DNA of 10,399 nt from Streptosporangiaceae bacterium (lineage in GTDB: Bacteria > Actinomycetota > Actinomycetes > Streptosporangiales > Streptosporangiaceae): assembly GCA_030041195.1 (NCBI GenBank), contig JASHOI010000245.1, forward strand, positions 1 through 10,399. The letters run 5' to 3'. The translations under genes were made by a program, and so were the position numbers. Below, one piece after another: positions 1 through 9,645 of the stretch; the first letter of the stretch is position 1, and each line of letters begins with the position of its first letter. Below the pieces are notes generated by a model. It was not told the DNA's origin. It saw only the letters and a program-made list of their open reading frames with translations, and did no database searches.

Positions 1-527
1 AACCGCTCCAGCGGGCCGCCGAGCACGCGTTCTTGCAGTTCGCGTTCGCCGAACGCGAGCAGGACCAGGCCGGTGCCGGTGACGTGCATCGGCCAGCGGT
101 CGCCCATGTGGCCGTTGGTGGGGTGGGTGGCGAAGGCGCAGATCGTCTCGATGTAGACGACCTCGTCGCCGTCGCGCACGCCGAGGTGCACGTTGCCGCG
201 GGTGCGGTGGTGCAGCTCGTCCAGGTAGGGGAAGGCGGCCTCGCGCAGGCCCAGGCCGCGCGGGGACAGCGCGGCGAGCTCGAGCAGGCGCAGCCCGATC
301 GAGTAGCGCCCGCCGGGACCGCGCTCCAGCGCACCCCACCGCGCCAGCTCGCAGACCAGCCGGTGCGCCGTGGAGAGGTTCAGCCCGGCCCGCCGCGCGA
401 TCTCGCTCAACGAGAGGCTCCGCTGCTGTGGCCCGAACGCGTCGAGTACCGCCAGGAGCCGTCCGGCCGCGTTCGTCCGCGGGGCCCGGCCGTTCGCCTC
501 GCCGAGCCTGCCGACGGATTCCCGCAT
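1..527 (-). CDS. IclR-family transcriptional regulator (C-terminus cut by window edge)
   Basis: This is a DNA-binding repressor or activator that normally works as a dimer or tetramer and responds to a small-molecule ligand. The 175 visible residues begin with an unstructured tail, then a winged helix-turn-helix at about residues 20-80 (helices in SLSEIARRAGLNLSTAHRL, wing GGRYSIG). The first part of the IclR effector domain follows, with HLGVRDGDEVVYIE at 114-127 and the MHVTGTGLVLLAF stretch near 148-159. IclR proteins are usually about 250 residues, so some 75 residues lie beyond position 1. The ATG at 527 was chosen because AAGGGGG (534-540) sits six bases upstream. The gene is transcribed away from the ABC importer operon, an arrangement typical of a local regulator. 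Control of that importer and of itself is inference, and the ligand is unknown. The family assignment is firm. Confidence 0.92.
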   Translation of the reverse strand, partial: MRESVGRLGEANGRAPRTNAAGRLLAVLDAFGPQQRSLSLSEIARRAGLNLSTAHRLVCELARWGALERGPGGRYSIGLRLLELAALSPRGLGLREAAFPYLDELHHRTRGNVHLGVRDGDEVVYIETICAFATHPTNGHMGDRWPMHVTGTGLVLLAFGERELQERVLGGPLER

Positions 528-533
528 GCCCGA

Positions 534-540
534 CCCCCTT
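534..540 (-). promoter_or_regulatory. Ribosome binding site of the IclR-family gene
   Basis: The minus strand reads AAGGGGG, six bases before the ATG at 527. It is a good Shine-Dalgarno match and fixes the start of the regulator gene. Confidence 0.7.
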
Positions 541-571
541 GTCGACCGTGCCGCGCCAACTGGCGTGCTGC

Positions 572-600
572 GTGACGTGCTGGTGACGTCTGGGTGACGT
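572..600 (+). repeat. Three direct GTGACGT repeats at 11-bp spacing, candidate regulator binding array
   Basis: GTGACGT occurs at 572-578, 583-589 and 594-600, so each copy starts exactly 11 bases after the previous one, about one turn of B-DNA. A fourth related core, TGACGTCTG, lies at 762-770 and repeats the nine bases at 584-592. The array is 45-73 bases upstream of the IclR-family start codon, where a repressor or activator of that gene would bind. Phasing of this kind suits cooperative binding to one face of the helix. That the local IclR protein binds here is inference. Confidence 0.55.
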
Positions 601-605
601 GCCGG

Positions 606-637
606 GTGCACAAGCAGTAACCAGATCATGCTTGCAC
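606..637. promoter_or_regulatory. Imperfect inverted repeat, possible operator
   Basis: GTGCACAAGCA (606-616) and TGCTTGCAC (629-637) form a nine-pair stem if two bases (AC) bulge on the left arm, with a 12-base centre. It lies just beyond the GTGACGT array in the less GC-rich part of the gap. It could be a dimeric regulator site. It is too short and interrupted to be a convincing terminator, and its role is unproven. Confidence 0.35.
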
Positions 638-724
638 GGGCAGGTAGCTTCCGCAATGAACGACATGGACACGGAGTAATCACGAAATAGCCGACGGTCC
701 GGTCCGCAATGCCGTAGCCGCCTC

Positions 725-779
725 TTTCATCGTTCCCAAGGCTGCCCACGTGCTCTGACCATGACGTCTGCCGATGAAA
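725..779. promoter_or_regulatory. Widely spaced perfect 8-bp inverted repeat, possible operator pair
   Basis: TTTCATCG (725-732) is exactly mirrored by CGATGAAA (772-779), with 39 bases between. The interval contains the palindrome CACGTG (747-752) close to the centre, and the fourth TGACGT core at 762-767. The symmetry suggests a binding region upstream of the importer operon, but an 8-bp match at this distance could also be chance. Confidence 0.25.
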
Positions 780-979
780 AGGTTCTTTTTGCCCGGCCGC
801 CCATTGCCCGCGCGACCGGCTGCGCGGCGGCGGCCGGATCTGGCTGGTTTCTCTTTCGCCGGACGGAAGCGCCGTGGACTCCGGCCGGCCGCGTCCCCGA
901 AGCTGACGCTGTCATCTGGTAAGGCCGGCAGGCTCACAGCGCGGCAGGCTGCCCGAGCGCGGCCGCCGACGCCTATCCG

Positions 980-1004
980 TAGCAGGAGCATCCATAGCAG
1001 GAGC
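980..1004 (+). promoter_or_regulatory. Duplicated Shine-Dalgarno block before the substrate-binding protein gene
   Basis: The ten bases TAGCAGGAGC occur twice, at 980-989 and 995-1004. The second copy places AGGAG (999-1003) six bases before the GTG at 1010 and so decides that start. The first copy is 15 bases further up and has no start codon at proper spacing. It may be a tandem duplication or a ribosome standby site. Confidence 0.6.
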
Positions 1005-1009
1005 CCGAC

Positions 1010-2608
1010 GTGAGACCCAAGACCAGTCATAGACGCGCGTTTTTCCTGGCCATCCCGGCCATCGTGGCCGCGATGGCGATGGCCATCCTCTCTGGCTGCG
1101 CATCGTCGAGCTCGTCGACGCCGTCCTCATCATCGGCGGCGCCGCGCCACGGCGGGTCGCTGACCGTGCTTGAGGGCGACAGCTTCGCCGGAGCGTGGCC
1201 AGGCCTCGACCCCGCCACCGACACCGACGGTGCGGCGAACCAGAGCTACATGGACGCCATCTTCGGCCAGCTGTACCAGCTGGGCCAGGGCGGCAAGTGG
1301 ATCCCGGACCTCGCCACCAATGTCACCGCCGCCGACGGCGGCAAGACGTGGATCTTCACCCTGCGCAAGGGCGTGACGTTCTCCGACGGGACCACGTTCA
1401 ACGCCCAGGCCGTCGCCTACAACTGGGCGCGCGACCTCAAGAGCAGCTGCACCTGCAAACCGGAGTTCCTGAGCCCGCCGACGATCACCGTCACCGGCCC
1501 CTACACGATCGAGCTCAAGCTCAGCTACGTTGATGCGCCGCTCCTCGCCGACCTGCAGGATGACATCTTCGACTGGATCGCGTCACCGACGGCGATCACG
1601 AAGATGGGCGAGACAGCGTTCGCACTCAAGCCGGTGGGCGCCGGGCCATTCACCGTGGTCAGCGACTCGCCAAGTTCCGAGCTGGTGCTCAAGGCGAACC
1701 CGCACTACTGGCAGAAGGGCCTTCCTTATCTCAAGACCCTGATCTTCAAGCCGGTCCTCGACGACGAGACCGCGCTCAAGGACCTCGAATCCGGCGCCGC
1801 CCAGGCCTACGAGGGAATGTCGACTCCGAGCCTCGCGTCCGCGTTCAAGGCGCATTTCACGACGACCACCGAGCCGTCCACGTCGCCGTACGACATCCAG
1901 CTCAACACGAAGATAGCGCCGTTCAACAACATCAAGGCCCGGGAGGCGATCTACTACGCCACCGACACGCCCCTGCTGGACTCCAAGCTGTTCGGCGACG
2001 CCTACCCGGTGACTCAGTCGTTCACCGCCTCGGCGGGGCTGTTCTACGAGCCAACGGTCCCCGGCTACATCACCTACAACCTGGCCAAGGCCAAGGCGCT
2101 GGTCAAACAGGTCGGCGGCATCAGCATCAGCCTGAAGACCATCACCAGCCCGGTCGCCCAGACGCTGGACGAGGGCCTGGCGGAGATGTGGGAAGCCGCC
2201 GGGATGAAGGTCACCCTGCAGAACTACGACCTCACCGGCCTCATCGACCAGTTCCTGTCCGGCAAGTGGCAGGCGTTCCTGCAGACCGCCGGCGCCTGGG
2301 ACCCGGAGGGCGGCGTGGGCGTCGCGTTCCGGTTCGCGTCCACCTCGCCGTTCACCGGCGTCCACGACCCCAAGATCGACGCCCTGCTCGCCCAGGCGTC
2401 GGGGACGCTCAACACGGCGCTGCGCAAGCAGTACAACGATGAGCTCAACGCCTACATCGCCAAGGAGGCGTACGGTCCGTTCCTGTTCCCGATCGCCGGG
2501 TACAACATCGCCGCGCACGGCGTCTACGGTCCCGGGCTGACCACGCCGATTCCGAGCATGGCGGTGCTGCCGGAGATCTTGTGGCAGTACGTCTACAACA
2601 ACTCGTGA
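1010..2608 (+). CDS. ABC importer substrate-binding lipoprotein, family 5 (peptide/nickel type)
   Basis: This is the extracytoplasmic receptor that captures the ligand and delivers it to the permease pair encoded downstream. It has 532 residues, normal for solute-binding family 5 (DppA/OppA type). It opens with a lipoprotein signal: basic RPKTSHRR, a hydrophobic core, then the lipobox LSGC with the lipidated cysteine at residue 30. A serine-rich linker follows (about 31-44). The mature domain carries family hallmarks: GGSLTV near the start, DGTTFNAQAVAYNW, and VGAGPFTV followed by NPHYW. The GTG start is supported by AGGAG six bases upstream and by the complete signal peptide. Cys147 and Cys149 form an unusual CTC pair in the mature protein. 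The first-gene position fits the high receptor dosage such importers need. Peptide transport is only the default family assignment; sugars, opines or metal chelates remain possible. Confidence 0.93.
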   Translation: MRPKTSHRRAFFLAIPAIVAAMAMAILSGCASSSSSTPSSSSAAPRHGGSLTVLEGDSFAGAWPGLDPATDTDGAANQSYMDAIFGQLYQLGQGGKWIPDLATNVTAADGGKTWIFTLRKGVTFSDGTTFNAQAVAYNWARDLKSSCTCKPEFLSPPTITVTGPYTIELKLSYVDAPLLADLQDDIFDWIASPTAITKMGETAFALKPVGAGPFTVVSDSPSSELVLKANPHYWQKGLPYLKTLIFKPVLDDETALKDLESGAAQAYEGMSTPSLASAFKAHFTTTTEPSTSPYDIQLNTKIAPFNNIKAREAIYYATDTPLLDSKLFGDAYPVTQSFTASAGLFYEPTVPGYITYNLAKAKALVKQVGGISISLKTITSPVAQTLDEGLAEMWEAAGMKVTLQNYDLTGLIDQFLSGKWQAFLQTAGAWDPEGGVGVAFRFASTSPFTGVHDPKIDALLAQASGTLNTALRKQYNDELNAYIAKEAYGPFLFPIAGYNIAAHGVYGPGLTTPIPSMAVLPEILWQYVYNNS

Positions 2609-2615
2609 GGCGCGG

Positions 2616-2633
2616 ATGACCGTGGAGATATGA
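2616..2633 (+). CDS. Possible five-codon minicistron coupled to the first permease
   Basis: ATG at 2616 opens a five-codon frame (MTVEI) whose TGA (2631-2633) overlaps the ATG of the downstream permease in the arrangement ATGA. GAGG at 2607-2610 lies five bases before this ATG. The permease itself has only GGAG (2624-2627) two bases before its start, which is too close to work well. Ribosomes finishing the minicistron could restart on the permease. This is a reading of spacing alone, and chance is a real alternative. Confidence 0.3.
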   Translation: MTVEI

Positions 2634-3685
2634 GCGCATCGATCCCCCTCGGCCAGCCTGGAGGCATCGCCGAGCACACCGGCACCGAGCCGGGCGGCCG
2701 GCCAGGCGGTGCGCACCTGCGCCGCCTGGCCGGTTCGGCGACTCTGCGGGTTGCGGGCCGACGCCTGCTCATCGCGATACCGGTGCTCTGGGGCGTGACG
2801 CTGCTGACGTTCGTCGTGGAGAACGCGCTGCCCGGCGACGCCGCCGAGGCACTGCTCGGGGCGAACGCCACCCCGGCCGAGATCAAGGCCCTGAGCATCA
2901 AGCTGCACCTCAACCAGCCACTCCTGGTCCGCTACTGGGACTGGTTCTGGGCCACGCTGCACGGCAATCTCGGCTACTCGCTGTACAGCGGCCAGCCCGT
3001 CGCCTCGATCATCGTGCAGCGGCTGCCGGTCACGATCGACCTCGTGATCTACGCTCTGGTCCTCACGCTGGCCATCTCGGTCCCGCTCGCGCTGCTGTGC
3101 GCCCGCTGGCCGGGCGGCATCACCGACCGGGTGATCATGGCGCTGTGCATGGCCGGCCTGTCCGTGGCGCCGATCGTGCTGGCGCTGCTGCTGCTCCAGG
3201 TCTTCTCCGGCTATCTGCACGGCCTGCTGCCGGCGCTCGCCAACGGGAATGGAAACAACCTCAGGGACCTGACCATGCCGGCCCTGACCCTCGCCCTCCC
3301 GCTGGCCGCCTTCTACATCCGGTTCCTTCGCGCCGACCTGATCGACCAGATGTCCGAGGACTACGCCGTGACAGCGCTGGCCAAGGGCTTGTCCCGGTGG
3401 CGGGTGCTCACCCGGCACGCGCTGCGGAACTCCTTCATCGGGCTGCTCACGGTCATCGGGTACAACTTCGCCACGCTGATCGGGGTCACCGTGATCGCCG
3501 AGAGCATCTTCGGGCTGGCCGGGCTGGGCAATGAGCTTCTCCAGGCGATCCAGCACCGGGACGTCCCGCTGCTCGAGGGAATCGTGCTGGTGTTCGCCGG
3601 ATTCGTCGTCCTCGTGAACCTGGTCACTGACCTGCTCTACGGTGCGCTCGACCCAAGGATCCGCCATGGCCGCGCCCGTAGCTAG
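2630..3685 (+). CDS. ABC importer permease, DppB/OppB type
   Basis: This is the first of two membrane subunits that form the translocation channel. It has 351 residues. A hydrophilic N-terminal tail of about 40 residues, longer than usual, precedes the first membrane helix (about 45-65). Further hydrophobic segments lie near 135-157, 168-190, 213-233, 273-295 and 313-337. The cytoplasmic coupling loop with the EAA-type motif, which docks onto the ATPases, is at about 244-270 (DYAVTALAKGLSRWRVL, then RHALRNS). The C-terminus DPRIRHG matches the family's typical DPRIR ending. The ATG at 2630 is the only plausible in-frame start: the frame is open back to the stop of the previous gene, and no other ATG or GTG precedes the first helix. 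The gene follows the binding protein by 21 bases and overlaps the next permease by 20. Confidence 0.93.
   Translation: MSASIPLGQPGGIAEHTGTEPGGRPGGAHLRRLAGSATLRVAGRRLLIAIPVLWGVTLLTFVVENALPGDAAEALLGANATPAEIKALSIKLHLNQPLLVRYWDWFWATLHGNLGYSLYSGQPVASIIVQRLPVTIDLVIYALVLTLAISVPLALLCARWPGGITDRVIMALCMAGLSVAPIVLALLLLQVFSGYLHGLLPALANGNGNNLRDLTMPALTLALPLAAFYIRFLRADLIDQMSEDYAVTALAKGLSRWRVLTRHALRNSFIGLLTVIGYNFATLIGVTVIAESIFGLAGLGNELLQAIQHRDVPLLEGIVLVFAGFVVLVNLVTDLLYGALDPRIRHGRARS
3655..3659 (+). promoter_or_regulatory. Ribosome binding site deciding the start of the second permease
   Basis: AAGGA lies six bases before the ATG at 3666, inside the end of the upstream permease gene. An in-frame GTG at 3642 would add eight residues but has no comparable site, so 3666 is preferred. 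Confidence 0.7.
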
Positions 3686-4549
3686 CCTGGCCCTGGGGCT
3701 GGATCCGGGCACCGCCAGCCCGCAGCGGCAGGCGCGCGGCGGCGTGCTGCGCTCGCTGGAGATCACGATCCCCGGCGCACTGCTGCTGGTGCTGCTGTTC
3801 TTCTGCTTCATCTGGCCGCTGGTGTACCCGGTGCCGAGCCCGACCTACGGGTCGGTGCTGAACGCCAGCCTGCCGATGTGGTCCCCGGGTCACATCTTCG
3901 GCACCACCAACGTCGGCTACGACAACATGGCCAGGATTCTGTACGGCGGGCGGACGACGTTCGAGGTGGCCGCCGCCGTGCAGGCTATCGGCCTGCTCGT
4001 CGGCGGGCTGCTGGGCATGGTCGCCGGCTATGCCGGCGGGTTCGTCGAGTCGCTGCTGATGCGGGTGCTCGACGTATTGATCGCGTTCCCGGCGCTGGTG
4101 CTGATCCTGGTGATCGCCGACAGCCTGGGCCAGAGCGAGCTGCACGTGATCTGGGCGCTGTGCGCGTTCAGCATCCCGGCGACGGCCCGGGTCGCCCGGG
4201 CTGGCACGCTGCGGCTGCGGGACCAGCCGTTCGTCGTCGCCGCGCGGCTGTCCGGCGTGCGGGCCTGGCGGATCATCGTTGGCCACATCGTGCCCAACCT
4301 GATCCCGCAGCTGCTGACGTTCAGCCTGCTCGGGACCGGAATCATCATCATCATCGAGAGCGGTCTCGACTTCCTCGGGTACGGCATACCGGACCCCGCC
4401 CCGAGCTGGGGTGGCATGATCGCCTACGGGCAGACGGTGATGTCGGTCTCGCTGAGCCCGCTGGTCGTGCCCAGCCTGTTCCTGTTCGGGACCGTTGTCT
4501 GCCTGAACCTGGTGGGTGACGGCCTGCGCAACCGCTGGGGTGTGCGCTG

Positions 4550-4550
<1 letters not shown>
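3666..4550 (+). CDS. ABC importer permease, DppC/OppC type
   Basis: This is the second channel subunit, pairing with the upstream permease. The chosen start gives 294 residues, normal for the family. The first membrane helix is at about 33-53, followed by an extracytoplasmic stretch and then helices near 100-124, 131-152, 160-178, 212-233 and 264-286. The EAA-type coupling loop is at about 185-217 (RDQPFVVAARLSG, then HIVPNLIP). The family sequence PAPSWGGMI appears at 244-252. The usual GTDxxGRD signature after the first helix is degenerate here (GTTNVGYDNMAR, 79-90), with threonine and tyrosine replacing the common aspartate and arginine. The start overlaps the end of the first permease by 20 bases. 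The stop overlaps the ATPase start by one base (TGATG), so co-translation is likely. Confidence 0.93.
4341..4355 (+). repeat. Five tandem ATC triplets inside the second permease
   Basis: Five consecutive ATC codons encode isoleucines 226-230 in a predicted membrane helix. Such a perfect triplet run can expand or contract by slippage without shifting the frame. ATC is the preferred isoleucine codon in GC-rich genomes, so the run may be plain codon bias. Confidence 0.6.
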
Positions 4551-5637
<1,087 letters not shown>

Positions 5638-5641
<4 letters not shown>

Positions 5642-6717
5642 GCTCCCCGGCACAGGCCGACGCCGCGGCGGCAGCCGCTGGTGACGTTCTCCTCGAGGTC
5701 CGCAACCTGGTGCAGGAGTTCGTCCTTCGTGACTACGGCGGGGCGAAGGGCGGGGTGCTCCAGGCCGTGTCGGACGTGTCGTTCGAGCTGCGCACCGGCG
5801 AGACGCTCGGCATCGTGGGCGAGACCGGATCAGGAAAGTCGACGCTGGCCCGGTCGGTCATCCAGTCCCCGCCCCCGAAGCACGGCTCGGTGATCTTCCA
5901 GGGCTCCAATCTCGTGGGCCTGTCGCGCGGGGCCATGAAGTCGGCCCGGCGGAACATGCAGATGGTCTTCCAGGATCCGTTCACCTCCCTCGACCCGAAA
6001 TGGACGATCTCCCGGATCGTCGAGGAGCCACTGATCGCCTACGGGCTCGGCTCCCGCCGTGACCGGCGCGAGCGGGTGAACTCCCTTCTCGACCGGGTAG
6101 GCATCGACCCGGCGGGCTACGGGAAGCGGCACCCGCGTGAGCTCTCCGGCGGGCAGGCCCAGCGGGTGGCGATCGCCAGGGCGCTGGTGCTGGAGCCCAA
6201 GCTGATCCTGTGCGACGAACCGGTTTCCTCGCTGGACGTCCTGGTGCAGGCGCAGGTGCTCAACCTGTTCGAGAAGCTGCGCACCGAGCTGGCCCTGTCG
6301 TACCTGTTCATCGCGCACGACCTGGCGCTGGTCAAGCAGGTCAGTGACCGCGTGGCCGTGATGTACCTGGGGAAGCTATGTGAGATCGGCCCGGTGCAGG
6401 ACATCTACCGGCGGCCGCTGCACCCGTACACGCTGGCGCTGCTGAACTCGATACCGGAGCCGTCGCCGCGGGGCGGTAAGCCAAAGGACCGCAGCGTGAT
6501 CAGCGGGGAACTGCCCTCGCCGCTCGACCCTCCCAGCGGATGCCGGTTCCGCACCCGCTGCCCCCGGGCCCAGGAGCGCTGCACGGCGGAGGTGCCCGAA
6601 CTCCGCCCGCTCGGCAGTGACCGGCACCTCGTGGCCTGCCACTTCCCGCTGTCCGACGGCTCCGGCCCGCTGGCCGGCCGTCAGGCGCTCGCCGAGCCCG
6701 CGGCGGTCAAACGTTAA
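5638..6717 (+). CDS. ABC importer ATPase, DppF/OppF type
   Basis: This is the second ATPase, expected to pair with the preceding one. From the GTG at 5638 it has 359 residues. After an alanine-rich tail come Walker A GETGSGKS (61-68), Q-loop Gln112 in FQDPFTSLDP (the usual form in DppF/OppF proteins), signature LSGGQ (169-173), Walker B LILCDE with Glu194, and switch His227. All are intact. The C-terminal oligopeptide-type extension contains HPYTLALL and then Cys302, Cys308, Cys315 and Cys334, the same four-cysteine layout as in its partner. The start overlaps the previous stop in GTGA behind a strong AAAGGAG site. The stop (TAA, 6715-6717) lies past the end of the convergent sufT gene, giving an 11-base tail-to-tail overlap. 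Confidence 0.94.
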
Positions 6718-7045
6718 AGCCGAGCGCGCGGAGCTGCTCGCGGCCGTCGTCGGTGATCCGGTCCGGGCCCCACGGCGGCATCCACACCCAGTTGATCCGG
6801 AAGTCGGCGACCAGCCCGTCCAGCGCGCTGCGCGCCTGGTCCTCGATCACGTCGGTGAGCGGGCACGCGGCGCTGGTCAGCGTCATGTCGATGGTGGCGA
6901 TCCGGTCCTCGGCCACGGTCACCCCGTACACCAGGCCGAGATCGACAACGTTCACGCCCAGCTCGGGATCGACCACGTCGCGTAGTGCCTCGAGCACGTC
7001 TTCGGTGTCTGGAGTGAGTGGGCTGACGGCGTTATCGGTTGTCAT
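6707..7045 (-). CDS. sufT: SufT-like metal-sulfur cluster assembly factor (MIP18/DUF59 family)
   Basis: This is a small cytoplasmic protein of 112 residues that helps mature or carry iron-sulfur clusters. Its exact biochemical role differs between organisms and is not settled. The MIP18/DUF59 domain spans nearly the whole chain, with VVDPELGVNVVDLGLVY at 24-40, the conserved TSAACPLTD around Cys61, and the tail WVWMPPWGPDRIT near 86-98, common in SUF-linked members. The ATG at 7045 follows AGGAG by five bases and overlaps the sufU stop in ATGA, so the two are probably coupled. It is the last gene of the SUF operon, and its stop codon lies inside the 3' end of the convergent ATPase gene. Confidence 0.92.
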   Translation of the reverse strand: MTTDNAVSPLTPDTEDVLEALRDVVDPELGVNVVDLGLVYGVTVAEDRIATIDMTLTSAACPLTDVIEDQARSALDGLVADFRINWVWMPPWGPDRITDDGREQLRALGFNV

Positions 7046-7524
7046 GTCTGCTCCTCATCTGCTGCGCTCCCGGCCGGCCCGTCCAGGGCCCGGGAGACCG
7101 CGTCCTTCCAGGCCATCCAGCCGAGCAGGGCGCACTTGATCCGCGCCGGGTACTTGGACACGCCCTCGAACGCCACCGCGTCGCCGAGCAGGTCCTCGTC
7201 GGGTTCCGCCGTGCCGCGCGACTGCATCAGCTCGAGGAAAGCGCCGCTGATGTCCATGGCCTCGCGGACCGTCTTGCCGATCACCGCCTCGGTCATCACC
7301 GAGGCGCTGGCCTGGCTGATCGAGCAGCCGAGCGCGTCATAGGACACGTCGGCGATGGCGGGCTCGCCGCCCGCGTCCTTGACCGCCACGCGCAGCGTGA
7401 CCTCGTCGCCGCAGAGCGGGTTCACGTGGTGCACCTGGGCGTCGTAAGGCTCCCGCAGCCCCTTGTTGTGCGGGTGGCGGTAATGATCCAGGATGATCTC
7501 CTGGTACATCGACTCGACTCCCAT
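7042..7524 (-). CDS. sufU: SufU sulfur-acceptor / Fe-S assembly protein
   Basis: SufU is a zinc protein that takes persulfide sulfur from SufS and passes it to the SufBCD scaffold; the older literature calls it a scaffold. It has 160 residues. MYQEIILDHYRHPHNKG near the start is the family signature. The expected metal and sulfur-handling residues are all present: Cys38 and Asp40 in NPLCGDE, Cys67 in ALGCSIS, and Cys131 in RIKCALLGW. The insertion between the second and third cysteines that separates SufU from IscU is present. ATG 7524 was chosen over the in-frame ATG at 7509 because GGGAGG (7532-7537) lies seven bases upstream. The stop overlaps the sufT start by four bases. Confidence 0.95.
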   Translation of the reverse strand: MGVESMYQEIILDHYRHPHNKGLREPYDAQVHHVNPLCGDEVTLRVAVKDAGGEPAIADVSYDALGCSISQASASVMTEAVIGKTVREAMDISGAFLELMQSRGTAEPDEDLLGDAVAFEGVSKYPARIKCALLGWMAWKDAVSRALDGPAGSAADEEQT

Positions 7525-7531
7525 AACACCG

Positions 7532-7537
7532 CCTCCC
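7532..7537 (-). promoter_or_regulatory. Ribosome binding site of sufU
   Basis: The minus strand reads GGGAGG, seven bases before the ATG at 7524, within the only true gap (16 bases) of the visible SUF operon. It gives sufU independent initiation and decides its start. Confidence 0.75.
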
Positions 7538-7540
7538 GGG

Positions 7541-9641
<2,101 letters not shown>

Positions 9642-9645
<4 letters not shown>

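Larger units (their letters stand above)
528..1009. other. Divergent intergenic region between the IclR gene and the importer operon
   Basis: This 482-base gap is the only sizeable non-coding stretch. It must carry the promoters of both divergent transcripts. The part from about 605 to 790 is clearly less GC-rich than the flanking genes, as expected of regulatory DNA. It holds a triple GTGACGT array, two inverted repeats, a 9-base direct repeat TCCGCAATG (650-658 and 703-711), a second 9-base repeat CGGCAGGCT (926-934 and 942-950) and a duplicated Shine-Dalgarno block. No convincing -35/-10 pair stands out. TGGACA at 666-671 is five of six to the -35 consensus, but the following hexamer (TAGCCG) is a poor -10. 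A 79-codon arginine-rich open frame at 774-1013 lacks a ribosome binding site and is not called as a gene. Confidence 0.75.

Noticed and set aside
33..575. 180-codon plus-strand frame opposite the IclR gene
   Set aside because: The minus strand encodes a clear IclR helix-turn-helix, so the plus frame is its shadow.
656..679. Seven-codon frame (MNDMDTE) in the divergent gap as a leader peptide
   Set aside because: No proper Shine-Dalgarno, no run of regulatory codons and no following terminator or antiterminator pair, so chance is likelier.
666..693. TGGACA followed after 16 bases by TAGCCG as an importer promoter
   Set aside because: The -35 match is good but the -10 lacks the conserved final T, and it would leave a leader of about 300 bases. 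Not strong enough to call.
774..1013. 79-codon frame in the gap ending in a GTGA overlap with the binding-protein start
   Set aside because: The overlap looks like coupling, but there is no ribosome binding site before its ATG, the product is an arginine/proline-rich sequence without a domain, and the DNA looks like leader sequence with repeats.
3642..3665. Upstream GTG start for the second permease
   Set aside because: AAGGA is ideally spaced to the ATG at 3666, while the GTG at 3642 has no comparable site.
1583..3811. Very long open frame (742 codons) on the minus strand opposite the binding-protein and first permease genes
   Set aside because: It mirrors two clear transporter genes, has a charge-rich composition with no recognisable domain, and such antisense frames are expected from GC-rich third-position bias.
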